NCBI RefSeq assembly: GCF_012927265.1
Contig: NZ_JABBGF010000003.1
Location: forward strand, 186,001 to 250,000
Length of the DNA: 64,000 nt
Reading direction: 5' to 3'
Origin: Chryseobacterium cheonjiense
Lineage (GTDB): Bacteria > Bacteroidota > Bacteroidia > Flavobacteriales > Weeksellaceae
In this document: piece by piece, positions 38,112 to 47,229 of the stretch
Layout of the letters: every line of letters begins with the position of its first letter
Position numbering within the stretch: position 1 is the first letter of the stretch
Program-made: the position numbers and the translations under genes
Notes under the pieces: model-generated
Databases searched by the model: none
Seen by the model: only the letters and a program-made list of their open reading frames with translations
What the model was told of the DNA's origin: nothing

Positions 38112-39209
38112 ATGGATTCTTCATTTCCTCTCCGCAAAATTATTCACGTTGATATGGATGCATTTTATGCTTCTGTAGAGCAGCATGATAACCCTGAATT
38201 GAAAGGTAAGGCAATTGCAGTAGGAGGAGAGCACCGCGGCGTTGTTGCGGCGGCAAGCTATGAAGCCAGAAAATTCGGGGTGCGGTCTGCCATGCCCAGC
38301 AAAACAGCCAAAGAGAAGTGTCCTCATCTTATTTTCGTCTCACCCAGATTTCAGCGGTACAAGGAGATTTCCAGGAAAATACGGGAAATTTTTTACGAAT
38401 ATACCGATCTGGTAGAACCTTTATCATTAGATGAAGCCTATCTTGATGTCACAGAAAATAAAAAAGAGATCGAGTCTGCCAACCAAATTGCCAGAGAGAT
38501 TCGGCAGAAGATTTTTGAACAGACCGGATTAACGGCTTCCGCAGGTATTTCCATTAATAAATTCTTAGCAAAAGTAGCCTCGGATATTAATAAACCGAAC
38601 GGACAGAAAACCATTCATCCCGATAAAGTAGAAAGCTTTCTTGAAGAGTTGCCGGTCGAAAAATTTTACGGCGTAGGAAAAGTGACGGCGAATAAAATGT
38701 TTAGTTTAGGCATTTATAAGGGAAAAGATTTAAAGAAAAGATCGATAGAAGACTTAACAAGGCTATTCGGGAAATCAGGAGCTTACTATTATAATGTCGT
38801 CCGTGGAATTCATCATTCCGAAGTGAAACCTCACCGTATTCAGAAAAGCGTTGCAGTGGAAAGAACTTTTTTTGAAGACCTTTTTGACGAACAGCAGATT
38901 AATGAAAAGCTGAAGAGCCTGAGCGAAGAACTTCACAACCGCCTTCAGAAAAATAATATTCTCGGGCGAACATTAACTCTTAAAATTAAATATAAAGATT
39001 TTTCCCTTTTTACGCGAAGCATTACCAAAGAAGAATATTTCTCCTCTGCAGAGCAGTATTTCAATACCGGAAAACAGCTCTGGGAACTTCGTCCGTTCGA
39101 TAAAGCCGTTCGGCTTCTGGGATTGTCTCTTTCCCAGCTTAATACCGAAGAGAAAAAACAAATATCGGTTCAACTAAAAATTCCGTTCAAAGAATTTGAA
39201 GATCAATAA
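38112..39209 (+). CDS. dinB: DNA polymerase IV (Y-family)
   Basis: This 365-aa translesion polymerase inserts nucleotides opposite damaged bases with low fidelity. The catalytic carboxylates are visible in HVDMDAFYASVE (D14, D16) and SLDEAYLDV (D107, E108). The helix-hairpin-helix thumb region (PVEKFYGVGKVTANKM) and little-finger domain follow. The C-terminus is KIPFKEFEDQ, close to a possible beta-clamp motif. No LexA box was recognised upstream. Confidence 0.94.
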   Translation: MDSSFPLRKIIHVDMDAFYASVEQHDNPELKGKAIAVGGEHRGVVAAASYEARKFGVRSAMPSKTAKEKCPHLIFVSPRFQRYKEISRKIREIFYEYTDLVEPLSLDEAYLDVTENKKEIESANQIAREIRQKIFEQTGLTASAGISINKFLAKVASDINKPNGQKTIHPDKVESFLEELPVEKFYGVGKVTANKMFSLGIYKGKDLKKRSIEDLTRLFGKSGAYYYNVVRGIHHSEVKPHRIQKSVAVERTFFEDLFDEQQINEKLKSLSEELHNRLQKNNILGRTLTLKIKYKDFSLFTRSITKEEYFSSAEQYFNTGKQLWELRPFDKAVRLLGLSLSQLNTEEKKQISVQLKIPFKEFEDQ

Positions 39210-39254
39210 TCTCGAAAATTTTCACTACATTGTAGTAACCAAATTTACAATTTT

Positions 39255-40727
39255 ATGAATGAAACGATGATTCAATACTTCCACTGGTACTCGGAAGGAG
39301 AAGGGAAACTGTGGAAAGAGGCAGAAGATAACGCACAATATCTGGCTGAATTAGGAATTACATCAGTATGGTTTCCGCCCGCTTACAAAGGAACGGGAGG
39401 CGGTCATTCTACCGGTTATGATGCCTACGATCTCTTTGATCTGGGAGAATTTGATCAGAAAGAAACCATCCCCACAAAATACGGAACGAAAGAAGATTAT
39501 ATAAAAGCTATAAAAGCTTTAAAAAAACACAACATTAAGGTTATTGTTGATATCGTTCTCGGGCACAAAGCTGGAGGAGATGAACTTGAAACCTTCAAGG
39601 CCCTGAAAGTAGATGAAGAAAACAGGGATAAAATTATTTCCGATGAAATCGAGATACAGTCGTATACAAAATTCACCTTTCCCGGGCGCGGAAAAAAATA
39701 TTCTGATTTTGTATGGAATTTTACCTGCTTCAGCGGTGTAGATTATGCAGAAGGCATGGATTCCCATATTTTTAAGATTAAAAACGAATATGGTACCGAT
39801 TGGGAAGAAATGATTGATGATGAAAAGGGAAACTATGATTACCTCATGTTCAATGATGTGGAACACCGCAATCCTTTCGTACGGGAAGAGCTCAATAACT
39901 GGGCAAAATGGTATTTTGATGAAACAGATTTTGACGGTGTAAGGCTGGATGCCCTGAAACATATTTCATTTGATTTTTATAAAGAATGGCTTACGCTGCT
40001 TCGATCCAACTCTGGTAAGAATATTTTTGCGGTAGGAGAATACTGGGCACCGGGATATCTAAGCTTGCTTCAGAAATATATTGAAGTTACCGAAGGATGC
40101 ATGAGCCTTTTCGACAGCTCTTTACAGAATAATTTTCATACTGCTTCCAATGAAGGCGATTCATACGATTTACGGAGAATTTTTGATGAAACCCTTACCC
40201 AGGCAGATCCTATGCACTCGGTAAGTCTGGTTGATAATCATGACACCCAGCCGCTCCAGGATCTTGAAGCACCGGTAGAGCAATGGTTTAAACCTTTAGC
40301 GTATGCCTTAATTTTGCTTCGTCAGGAAGGATATCCTTGTGTATTTTATCCGGATTTATATGGTGCCCATTACGTAGATAAAGACCGTGAAGGCAATGAC
40401 CAGGAAATATTTCTGGATAAGGTAGACGGTATTGAGGAAATGCTGAAGGCGAGGAGAGATCATGCTTATGGAGAACAGCGCGATTATTTTGAAGATGCCA
40501 ATTGTCTGGGATGGGTTCGTGAAGGAGATGATGAACATTCGGGATGTGCGGTTGTGCTCAGCAATAAAGAAGCGTATGAAAAGCCTATGGAAATGGGTGA
40601 AAGATATATCGGTAAAACTTTTTATGATGTATTGGGAAGATTTGAAGATAAAGTAACGATTGATGAAAACGGTTGGGGAAATTTCCCTGTTCCTGCAGGA
40701 AATGTGAGTGTCTGGATTGAGGAATAG
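39255..40727 (+). CDS. Cytoplasmic alpha-amylase (GH13)
   Basis: This 490-aa glycoside hydrolase of family GH13, subfamily 5 type, cleaves alpha-1,4-glucans. It has no signal peptide, so it works inside the cell on glycogen or imported maltodextrins. The catalytic residues are D232 (GVRLDALKH), E262 (AVGEYW) and D330 (LVDNHDTQ); the substrate-binding VDIVLGHKAGGD motif is also present. A beta-sandwich domain completes the C-terminus (NFPVPAGNVSVWIEE). A long imperfect hairpin separates it from the convergent esterase gene. Confidence 0.93.
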   Translation: MNETMIQYFHWYSEGEGKLWKEAEDNAQYLAELGITSVWFPPAYKGTGGGHSTGYDAYDLFDLGEFDQKETIPTKYGTKEDYIKAIKALKKHNIKVIVDIVLGHKAGGDELETFKALKVDEENRDKIISDEIEIQSYTKFTFPGRGKKYSDFVWNFTCFSGVDYAEGMDSHIFKIKNEYGTDWEEMIDDEKGNYDYLMFNDVEHRNPFVREELNNWAKWYFDETDFDGVRLDALKHISFDFYKEWLTLLRSNSGKNIFAVGEYWAPGYLSLLQKYIEVTEGCMSLFDSSLQNNFHTASNEGDSYDLRRIFDETLTQADPMHSVSLVDNHDTQPLQDLEAPVEQWFKPLAYALILLRQEGYPCVFYPDLYGAHYVDKDREGNDQEIFLDKVDGIEEMLKARRDHAYGEQRDYFEDANCLGWVREGDDEHSGCAVVLSNKEAYEKPMEMGERYIGKTFYDVLGRFEDKVTIDENGWGNFPVPAGNVSVWIEE

Positions 40728-40759
40728 TATAGAGTTACACAATATTTAAAAAAATAATC

Positions 40760-40817
40760 ATCCGTAAGTTTTGTTACCTTCAGAAATCTGTAAAGTGACA
40801 AATCTTGCGGATATTTT
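40760..40817. terminator. Bidirectional terminator
   Basis: An imperfect stem of about 25 bp (ATCCGTAAGTTTTGT pairing with ACAAATCTTGCGGAT and inner CAGA/TCTG) is followed by TTTTT on the plus strand and A-rich sequence on the other side. It separates two convergent genes. Confidence 0.7.
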
Positions 40818-40835
40818 TATGATCAATGAATATAA

Positions 40836-42164
40836 CTAAACTTTTTTAAGCTTAAGGATTTCGGGCCTCTCTGAATCTTCTGAAATTGAACCGGATCTCG
40901 CAAACTCAGCCCAGAGTGCACGGAGCTTTTTTCCGTTTTCCTGGATATATTCCCACGGAACATCCTTTAGCAGTTCAGCTGATTTCCAAGCTTCTTTATT
41001 TTCAAATATTAAAGGTAAATCTACACAATGTGATGCACCGATGTAATTATTTTTTAAAGTAGATTGAATAATAAACTGATAGATATTCCCACCACCGGCT
41101 GAAAAATTTTCTGCAAAGATTTTAGCGGGCTTTTCATAAATTGATTCTGTTGTCCTTCTCACGATCTTATTCAGGATTTTATGAGGGAGATAAGTGTAGA
41201 TTCCTGTTTGGGCTGTCTTTACATAAAAAGCCGTTTCATCCTGATTGGAGCCGATTAAAACATCATACTTCCGTGCATTTACTTTCCACTTATCCATGCT
41301 TTCTTCCTCTCTGCATAACGGTGGATGACCATATTGAGTACAGAACGGCATCGATGTTTTCAACCCGTATTTTCTGAAAGAAGGTAAAAAACTGACGTAA
41401 TCTGCTACCATCTTCAAAGCATCCGGCTCATCTTTCAAAGCATCCGTTTTCAGAAAAAATTCATTTGACATCTTTTGTCTGTTGATCCTGAAACCCAGCG
41501 GTGCACTATGGATAATGGCCCTCCGGAATAAACCGTCGGTGCCTTCAGAAATCATGATGTGAGCAATGGCGTCGCCTCCGGAAGACTGTCCGAACAATGT
41601 AATGTTTTCCGGATCTCCGCCAAAATCCCGAATATTTTTTTTAATCCATTTCAAGGCAGCGATCAGATCATACAATCCGATGTTGGCAGGCCTTTCTTCA
41701 TTACCGCCTAAAAAGCCGAACAGCCCCAAACGGTAGGAAACCGAAACAACAATAATATTCTGTTCTTTCACCCACACGGAAGGGTCGGAAGTAGGCAGAT
41801 CACCACATCCTATTTCGTAGGAACCACCGTGAATCCACACAACAACCGAAAGCTTTTCGTTTTCATTAAAGTGTTCGGGACGTGTAATGGTAAGAAATTG
41901 AGGGGATTCATCAGGTTCAAATTGTTCTATATCTGTTTTCTGAATCAATCTGTCCAGCAGCGGACTTACATTTTGCGGACATACCGGAGTTTTATCACGG
42001 ATTTCATGGTTTTCGGCATATTCTAAAAGCTCAGGTTTTTTAAATCTTTGTGAACGGGCATAACGAATGCTTTTTGCCCGGATAACGCCGTTTTCTCTCA
42101 ATGCTGAAATGGTTCCGAAAGAAGTATGAAAGATATGGATTCTCTTATGCTGCTGTGTTGTCAT
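40836..42164 (-). CDS. Type B carboxylesterase/lipase
   Basis: This 442-aa alpha/beta hydrolase hydrolyses carboxylic esters. The nucleophile Ser is in FGQSSGGD, the oxyanion-hole segment is VVWIHGGSYEIG, the acid probably lies in GSNQDETAFY, and the His is in GASHCVDLPLIF. No signal peptide is evident, so it appears cytoplasmic, which differs from many secreted type B esterases. The ATG at 42164 is preferred to a TTG two codons earlier. An AraC regulator gene lies about 60 bp upstream on the same strand. Confidence 0.86.
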   Translation of the reverse strand: MTTQQHKRIHIFHTSFGTISALRENGVIRAKSIRYARSQRFKKPELLEYAENHEIRDKTPVCPQNVSPLLDRLIQKTDIEQFEPDESPQFLTITRPEHFNENEKLSVVVWIHGGSYEIGCGDLPTSDPSVWVKEQNIIVVSVSYRLGLFGFLGGNEERPANIGLYDLIAALKWIKKNIRDFGGDPENITLFGQSSGGDAIAHIMISEGTDGLFRRAIIHSAPLGFRINRQKMSNEFFLKTDALKDEPDALKMVADYVSFLPSFRKYGLKTSMPFCTQYGHPPLCREEESMDKWKVNARKYDVLIGSNQDETAFYVKTAQTGIYTYLPHKILNKIVRRTTESIYEKPAKIFAENFSAGGGNIYQFIIQSTLKNNYIGASHCVDLPLIFENKEAWKSAELLKDVPWEYIQENGKKLRALWAEFARSGSISEDSERPEILKLKKV

Positions 42165-42222
42165 CAACAAAATTATGTTTTACATAAATGTAGTAAATTA
42201 TCTTTTTTAAGCCAATAAAAAT

Positions 42223-43122
42223 CTAATGTAAAGCTTTATAAAAGGTAGGAGATACTCCTGTTTTGCTTTTGAATAATCTCGTAAAATGCTGCGGGTACCT
42301 GAAGCCAAGATCATAAGAAATCTCACTGATGGATTTTGCAGGGTCGGTAATCTGCTGTTTTGCAGCATCAATAAGCTTATTGTGAATAAACTCCTGTGCC
42401 GAAATGCCAAGTTCTTTTTTCATGACATCTCCGAAATAATTCGCTGAAAGATTAAGCTGTTCAGCAAAATAATTAACCATCGGAAAACCAATGGTTTTGG
42501 GCTTTTCGGAATACAGATAATCATCCACAAGTTTTTCAAATTTTCCGATCACGCCACGGTTGATGTGGTCCCGGGTAATGAACTGACGGTCATAAAAACG
42601 CGTGCAGTAGTTGAGGAACAGCTCAATATTGTTGACGATCAGAGATTTACTGTGCTTGTCAATAGCCTGGTCCAGTTCGAACCTGATATTTTTAAAACAA
42701 TCCAGAATAATTTCCCGTTCCTTTTCCGAAAGATGCAGGGCCTCATGAACTTCATAGGAAAAGAAATTATAATTCCTAATGTTTTTGCCCAGATTTGTTC
42801 CTTTAATAAGGTCGGGATGAAACAGCAGCGCAAAACCTGCCGGCTGCACATAATTACCGTCGTTATTGATTCCGTATTCCTGTCCAGGAGCGATAAAAAC
42901 TAAGGTGCCTTCCTGGTAATCGTAGCTGTTTTTACCGTAAAACATATCACCGCACATTACGTCTTTCAAAAAAACGGTATAAAACCCGAATATCCTCCTG
43001 AACTGGCAGATGGGATCTGATTTTGAAAAATCCACAACGCTTACCAGAGGATGCAGCGTTTCATGATTCGTCATTTTATTATATTCTGAAATACTGTTGA
43101 TAAACTCAGCCTGATTGTTCAT
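42223..43122 (-). CDS. AraC-family transcriptional regulator
   Basis: This 299-aa protein has an N-terminal cupin-like sensing half (about 20-165; HPLVSVVDFSKSD and EGTLVFIAPGQEYGI) and a C-terminal double helix-turn-helix (about 190-298; AEQLNLSANYFGDVMKKELG, then ISEISYDLGFRYPQHFTRLF). It is divergent from the alcohol dehydrogenase gene 162 bp away, which is the likely target. It is a clear paralogue of the regulator at 49425-50330. The effector ligand is unknown. Confidence 0.9.
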   Translation of the reverse strand: MNNQAEFINSISEYNKMTNHETLHPLVSVVDFSKSDPICQFRRIFGFYTVFLKDVMCGDMFYGKNSYDYQEGTLVFIAPGQEYGINNDGNYVQPAGFALLFHPDLIKGTNLGKNIRNYNFFSYEVHEALHLSEKEREIILDCFKNIRFELDQAIDKHSKSLIVNNIELFLNYCTRFYDRQFITRDHINRGVIGKFEKLVDDYLYSEKPKTIGFPMVNYFAEQLNLSANYFGDVMKKELGISAQEFIHNKLIDAAKQQITDPAKSISEISYDLGFRYPQHFTRLFKSKTGVSPTFYKALH

Positions 43123-43284
43123 AATAAAGTTTTTACTGAAATCAAAATTACCGTTTTTAAGGCGCAGATTTTGCGGTTACAGTAAAATTGGTACATCATT
43201 CTGTAATTTATATAAGTTTAATTTATCATAAACAGACGATTTTTGCAGAATAACAATTAATTTTATTACAAACTTAAATACAAT

Positions 43285-44340
43285 ATGAACACATTCACAG
43301 TAAAAGCGTTCGGTACAGAATCCAACACAGCAGATTTAGCCGAAATGAATATTGAAAGAAGAGAAGTAACACCTACTGATGTAGAGATTGAAATTCTCTA
43401 CTGTGGCGTATGCCATTCTGATCTTCATACCGCAAGAAACGACTGGGGCGGATCCATGTATCCGGTGGTTCCCGGACATGAAATTGTAGGAAGGGTAACT
43501 AATGTCGGAGCTGAAGTTTCTAAATTTAAAGTAGGGGATCTTGCAGCAGTAGGATGTATGGTTGATTCCTGTAAAGAATGCGAAAGCTGTAAACATGATT
43601 TGGAACAATACTGCCAGAAAGGATTTACCGGTACCTATAACGGAAAAGATAAGCATTTGGGCGGGCATACATTCGGAGGATATTCTCAAAAAGTTGTGGT
43701 AGACGAACATTTTGTTCTCAGTGTTCCGGAAAATTTAGATCTTGCTGCAGTGGCACCGCTTCTTTGTGCAGGAATTACAACCTGGTCTCCTTTACGACAC
43801 TGGAACGTAGGTCCGAATTCTAAAGTGGCCGTTGTAGGACTTGGTGGTTTGGGGCATATGGCGATTAAACTTGCCAAAGGTCTGGGAGCTGAGGTTACTT
43901 TATTTTCCCGTACACCCGGAAAAACCGAAGATGCTAAAAAATTAGGAGCCGATCATGTGGTGATTTCAACTGAACAGGAGCAGATGGATGCTGTTAAAGG
44001 TAAGTTTGATGTCATTATCGATACGGTGCCTTATGAGCATGATATCAATCCTTACATGCAGACGGTAGCATTGAACGGTACCTTAGTTCTTGTCGGTTTT
44101 GTGGGAGAATTTAAGGAAACTGAACCAAGTACAAGACCATTGATTTTCCAGCGACGTTCTGTGGCAGGGTCATTGATTGGCGGTATTGCCGAAACTCAGG
44201 AATTGCTGGATTTCTGCGGAGAGCATAATATTGTTTCAGACATTGAGCTTATCAAAATGAGTGAAATTAATGAAGCGTATGAAAGAATGCTGAAGAGCGA
44301 TGTGAAATACCGGTTTGTAATTGATATGCAGTCTCTTTAA
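43285..44340 (+). CDS. Zinc NAD(P)-dependent alcohol dehydrogenase (YahK/CAD-like)
   Basis: This 351-aa medium-chain dehydrogenase reduces aldehydes or oxidises alcohols. Catalytic zinc ligands are in CGVCHSDLH and PGHEIVGRV. The structural zinc site is SCKECESCKHDLEQYC. The dinucleotide-binding turn is VVGLGGLGHMAIKLA. The sequence fits cinnamyl-alcohol-dehydrogenase-like enzymes such as YahK, often NADPH-dependent with broad aldehyde range. The divergent AraC gene suggests induction by an aldehyde or related signal. A clear terminator follows. Confidence 0.92.
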   Translation: MNTFTVKAFGTESNTADLAEMNIERREVTPTDVEIEILYCGVCHSDLHTARNDWGGSMYPVVPGHEIVGRVTNVGAEVSKFKVGDLAAVGCMVDSCKECESCKHDLEQYCQKGFTGTYNGKDKHLGGHTFGGYSQKVVVDEHFVLSVPENLDLAAVAPLLCAGITTWSPLRHWNVGPNSKVAVVGLGGLGHMAIKLAKGLGAEVTLFSRTPGKTEDAKKLGADHVVISTEQEQMDAVKGKFDVIIDTVPYEHDINPYMQTVALNGTLVLVGFVGEFKETEPSTRPLIFQRRSVAGSLIGGIAETQELLDFCGEHNIVSDIELIKMSEINEAYERMLKSDVKYRFVIDMQSL

Positions 44341-44359
44341 TTTAAATATCTTTTTAACT

Positions 44360-44386
44360 AAAACTCTCTTCGGAGAGTTTTTTTTA
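44360..44386 (+). terminator. Alcohol dehydrogenase gene terminator
   Basis: AAACTCTC, loop TTCG, GAGAGTTT, then seven or more T. It is a stable TTCG-type tetraloop hairpin. Confidence 0.88.
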
Positions 44387-44387
44387 T

Positions 44388-44756
44388 TTAGGAATGGTCA
44401 TAGTTTCCTGCCATATCTTTAAATGCCCATTCTGACATTGATTGAATAACAGGAACAAGGCTTTTCCCTGCCGTGCTTAATTCATATACTACATGCGGCG
44501 GTACAACCGGCTTTGCGGTCCTTATAACAATGCCGTCTTTTTCAAGCTGCTTCAGATGCTGGATAAGCATTTTTTCCGTAACGGCAGGAATTGCCCGTTT
44601 CAGTTCGCTGTAGCGTTTGTCTCCGGTTGAAAGATGATATAAAATAATAGGCTTCCAGAATCCTCCTATTTTTTCCATAAAATAGGTGACCGGGCATGTA
44701 TTCAATGCATATTTTTTATTCTGCTGGATGGTAGAGCTTTCTTTAATGGCTGTCAT
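44388..44756 (-). CDS. HxlR-family transcriptional regulator
   Basis: This 122-aa winged-helix protein has the HxlR pattern: CPVTYFMEKIGGFWKPIILY near the start, then RYSELKRAIPAVTEKMLIQHLKQLEKDGIV and the beta wing VPPHVVYELS. It starts 82 bp from the divergent NmrA-like gene and a GTAC-rich operator lies between them, which is the common arrangement of these redox- or aldehyde-responsive regulators. Two cysteines are present (NTCPVT and others not clear), so a thiol switch is possible but not shown. Confidence 0.9.
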   Translation of the reverse strand: MTAIKESSTIQQNKKYALNTCPVTYFMEKIGGFWKPIILYHLSTGDKRYSELKRAIPAVTEKMLIQHLKQLEKDGIVIRTAKPVVPPHVVYELSTAGKSLVPVIQSMSEWAFKDMAGNYDHS

Positions 44757-44773
44757 GATAACATACTTTAGGG

Positions 44774-44811
44774 TAAGTACTTGTATAAAAGTAAGTACAA
44801 ATATAACTTTG
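44774..44811 (+). promoter_or_regulatory. HxlR operator and NmrA-gene promoter
   Basis: Two AAGTAC half-sites, each containing the palindrome GTAC, lie at 44775-44780 and 44793-44798. They overlap a promoter with TTG (44781-44783) and TAACTTTG (44804-44811), 20 bp apart. Binding of the divergent HxlR protein would block this promoter. Confidence 0.6.
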
Positions 44812-44838
44812 TCTCAGGAAATAAAAAAATATTTTATT

Positions 44839-45723
44839 ATGAAAATTATAATCACAGGCTCATTAGGAAATGTAGCAAAACCTCTCGCCCAACAATTAAT
44901 CTCTGCAGGACATGATATCACTGTAGTCAGCAGCAACGAAGCAAAGAAAAATGAAATTGAGAGTTTAGGTGCCAAAGCCGCTATAGGCTCTATAACAGAC
45001 CTGAATTTTTTAATCGAAACATTTGAAAACGCCGATGCAGCTTTTTTAATGACTCCTCCCAACATAGGTTTTGAAAATATTGTTGAAAATACCGTTAATG
45101 TAGGTAAAAATTATGCAGAAGCCATTCGACGGACCGGAGTAAGACGAGTAGTGATGTTGAGCAGTATCGGTGCAGATTCTCCTGTAGAGAACGGACCAAT
45201 TAAAGGTCTTCATTTTATAGAAAAATTATATAACGAACTTGAAAACACATCGGTTACTTTTCTGAGAGCCGGATATTTCTATATTAATTTCTTTAATGAT
45301 ATCCCTCTGATTAAAAATGCAGGAATTATAGGGTCTAACTATCCTTCAGATGTTATTGTTCCTTTGGTTCATCCTAATGATATTGCAAAAGCTGCAGCCG
45401 AAGAACTGCTGAAACAAGCTGAAGGTAAAAATATAAGATACATTGTAAGTGATCTCCGTCCGGCAGGGGATTTCGCGACTGCTTTTGGCAGTGCTGTAGG
45501 AAAACCGGAGCTTCCATGGATTGAATTCAAAGATGAAGATGCCTTAAACGGGATGCTTCAGGCAGGTGTTCCTAAGGAAATTGCCAAACTTTATACAGAA
45601 ATGGGAAGAGGCATCAGGAAAGGGATCATTCAGAAAGACTTTATGGAACGGGGGCCGATGGTGACTGGTGACGTTAAGCTGGAAACTTTTGCAAAAGAAT
45701 TTGCCGAAAAGTTTAGTGCCTGA
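44839..45723 (+). CDS. NmrA-like NAD(P)-binding protein (SDR superfamily)
   Basis: From the ATG at 44839 the product is 294 aa, with the N-terminal dinucleotide motif ITGSLGNVAKPLAQQL (GxxGxxxxx type) and an SSIGADSPVENGPIKG segment. It has no complete YxxxK active site, as in NmrA/QOR2-like atypical short-chain dehydrogenases that sense or use NAD(P). An upstream in-frame start would cross the promoter and operator, so it is rejected. The divergent HxlR regulator fits a quinone- or aldehyde-responsive module. Confidence 0.86.
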   Translation: MKIIITGSLGNVAKPLAQQLISAGHDITVVSSNEAKKNEIESLGAKAAIGSITDLNFLIETFENADAAFLMTPPNIGFENIVENTVNVGKNYAEAIRRTGVRRVVMLSSIGADSPVENGPIKGLHFIEKLYNELENTSVTFLRAGYFYINFFNDIPLIKNAGIIGSNYPSDVIVPLVHPNDIAKAAAEELLKQAEGKNIRYIVSDLRPAGDFATAFGSAVGKPELPWIEFKDEDALNGMLQAGVPKEIAKLYTEMGRGIRKGIIQKDFMERGPMVTGDVKLETFAKEFAEKFSA

Positions 45724-45744
45724 TTGTTTATCATGAGCTTTTAG

Positions 45745-45783
45745 TTTAGGTTTCGGCGGGCCAAAGGCCCGCCGAAACCTAAA
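45745..45783. repeat. Long perfect palindrome (18-bp arms, AAA loop)
   Basis: TTTAGGTTTCGGCGGGCC (45745-45762) pairs exactly with 45766-45783 around AAA. It lies between two convergent genes and could end both transcripts. It shares the TTTCGGCGG-type core with the palindromes at 16252 and 29514. Confidence 0.88.
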
Positions 45784-45797
45784 ATTTATTGCTAGTT

Positions 45798-47081
45798 TTA
45801 TTTTTTGGAATTAAGCGTTTTTTTCAGAACCTTAAGCTTTCCGTCTACCGGCTGAATCATTTTTAAATTTAAAATAGCAGTAACAAGCGGATAAACATTT
45901 ACATTTTCAAACTCATCAACGGTCATATTACTTTTGAATGCCGGTCCCCATGCAAAGAATACGGACTTCATTTCAGGAACTGTCGCGGAGTTATAGCCAT
46001 GTTTTCCTGCTGACGGTTTTTTACCTCTCTCCAGAAATATTTTAGGTGCTTTGGGAACCAAAAGAATTTGCCCGATTCTGCCGTAGTGGTCATCTTTCGT
46101 GGAGAAGTGCAGATATTTAGGAAACTTTTTATCCAGATATACCTCGTAATCTGAGGTCTTTTTAGCTTTTAATTCCTTATAAACATTTTTAATTTCAGTT
46201 TTGTTCTTAACATATACTCTCAATAAAGTCTGGGAATTGTAAATATCAAACCTTTCTTTATTCAGCAGTATTTGAGGTATTTCTAGAGGATGGGTACCGT
46301 CTACCTGTATCATCCCGTGATCGGAGACGAAGACAAAATTTACATTTTTCAGCCCCAGTTCCTTTACTTTCTGTGCCAGTTCACCTATAGCATTATCCAC
46401 TTTATGTACTGCATCTTCCGTTTCTTTTGCATCGGGTCCGAAATGGTGTCCGGCTGCATCGACTTCCGGAAAATAAAGGGAAATAAAATGGGGTCGTTTG
46501 TCCATTGGAAGCTTCAGCAAGCTGATCACTTTATCGACTTTTTCCGCAGGTGAAAATTTTTCATGGTAAGGATAATAATAGGTAGGTCTTATTCCTCCGG
46601 CATCACTTGCTGAACCTACCCACATTAAAGATGCTGAAAGCATTCCCTCTTGTTCTGCCAGTCCCCAAAGTGGGAGGCCGCCGTACCAGCTTCCGTCTTC
46701 TGCATTTGTTTTGTCGCTCATGGCATACGGTGCTTTTCTTTTATAATCATAAAAATAATTATCAATAAGACCGTGGTGAGAAGGGTATAGGCCGGTAATT
46801 AACGTCCAGTGATTCGGGAAAGTAATGCTGGGGTAACTGGGAATCATCGCTTTAGCCCGGATGCCTTCGCCTGAAAAGTTCAATAGATTGCGCGCATTGT
46901 ATTTCTTTGCATAATCATAACGGAATCCATCTGCAGAGATCATGATTACATAAGGTTTTGTCTGGGCTTCTGCGCGATTGTATCTGTTTGCTACGACGAC
47001 CTGTGCGGTGTCTGTACTTCCGTGCTGGCTGAAAACAAATAGTGATAAAAACGTCATTACTATTGCCAATCCTTGCTTCAT
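45798..47081 (-). CDS. Ectonucleotide pyrophosphatase/phosphodiesterase family protein
   Basis: This 427-aa alkaline-phosphatase-superfamily enzyme has a signal peptide (about 1-18), so it is exported. The metal site and Thr nucleophile are visible: ISADGFRYDY, then SYPSITFPNHWTLITG with the catalytic Thr, then SLYFPEVDAAGHHFG and FVSDHGMI. The C-terminal HGYNSATVPEMKSVFFAWG motif completes it. These enzymes hydrolyse nucleotide or lipid phosphodiesters in the periplasm. It ends near a palindrome shared with the convergent NmrA gene. Confidence 0.9.
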   Translation of the reverse strand: MKQGLAIVMTFLSLFVFSQHGSTDTAQVVVANRYNRAEAQTKPYVIMISADGFRYDYAKKYNARNLLNFSGEGIRAKAMIPSYPSITFPNHWTLITGLYPSHHGLIDNYFYDYKRKAPYAMSDKTNAEDGSWYGGLPLWGLAEQEGMLSASLMWVGSASDAGGIRPTYYYPYHEKFSPAEKVDKVISLLKLPMDKRPHFISLYFPEVDAAGHHFGPDAKETEDAVHKVDNAIGELAQKVKELGLKNVNFVFVSDHGMIQVDGTHPLEIPQILLNKERFDIYNSQTLLRVYVKNKTEIKNVYKELKAKKTSDYEVYLDKKFPKYLHFSTKDDHYGRIGQILLVPKAPKIFLERGKKPSAGKHGYNSATVPEMKSVFFAWGPAFKSNMTVDEFENVNVYPLVTAILNLKMIQPVDGKLKVLKKTLNSKK

Positions 47082-47185
47082 TATTTAAATTTTATGCAAA
47101 GTTAGGCTCTCAAGTGATGGCAAAAAAGTTTAATGGGTTAAAAAAACATTAAACCTTATTATGGTTTCTTACTGTGCAGAAAAAT

Positions 47186-47215
47186 AAAAAGCAGAAGGAC
47201 TAACTTCTGCTTTTT
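47186..47215 (-). terminator. Terminator of DUF3575 gene
   Basis: AAAAGCAGAAG and CTTCTGCTTTT form a stem. On the minus strand it is followed by TTTTTATTTTT. Confidence 0.8.
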
Positions 47216-47229
47216 ATTTTATTATTGGA

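Noticed and set aside
44686..44838. N-terminal extension of the NmrA-like protein
   Set aside because: It crosses the divergent HxlR gene start, the operator and the promoter. The ATG at 44839 gives a proper dinucleotide-binding start.
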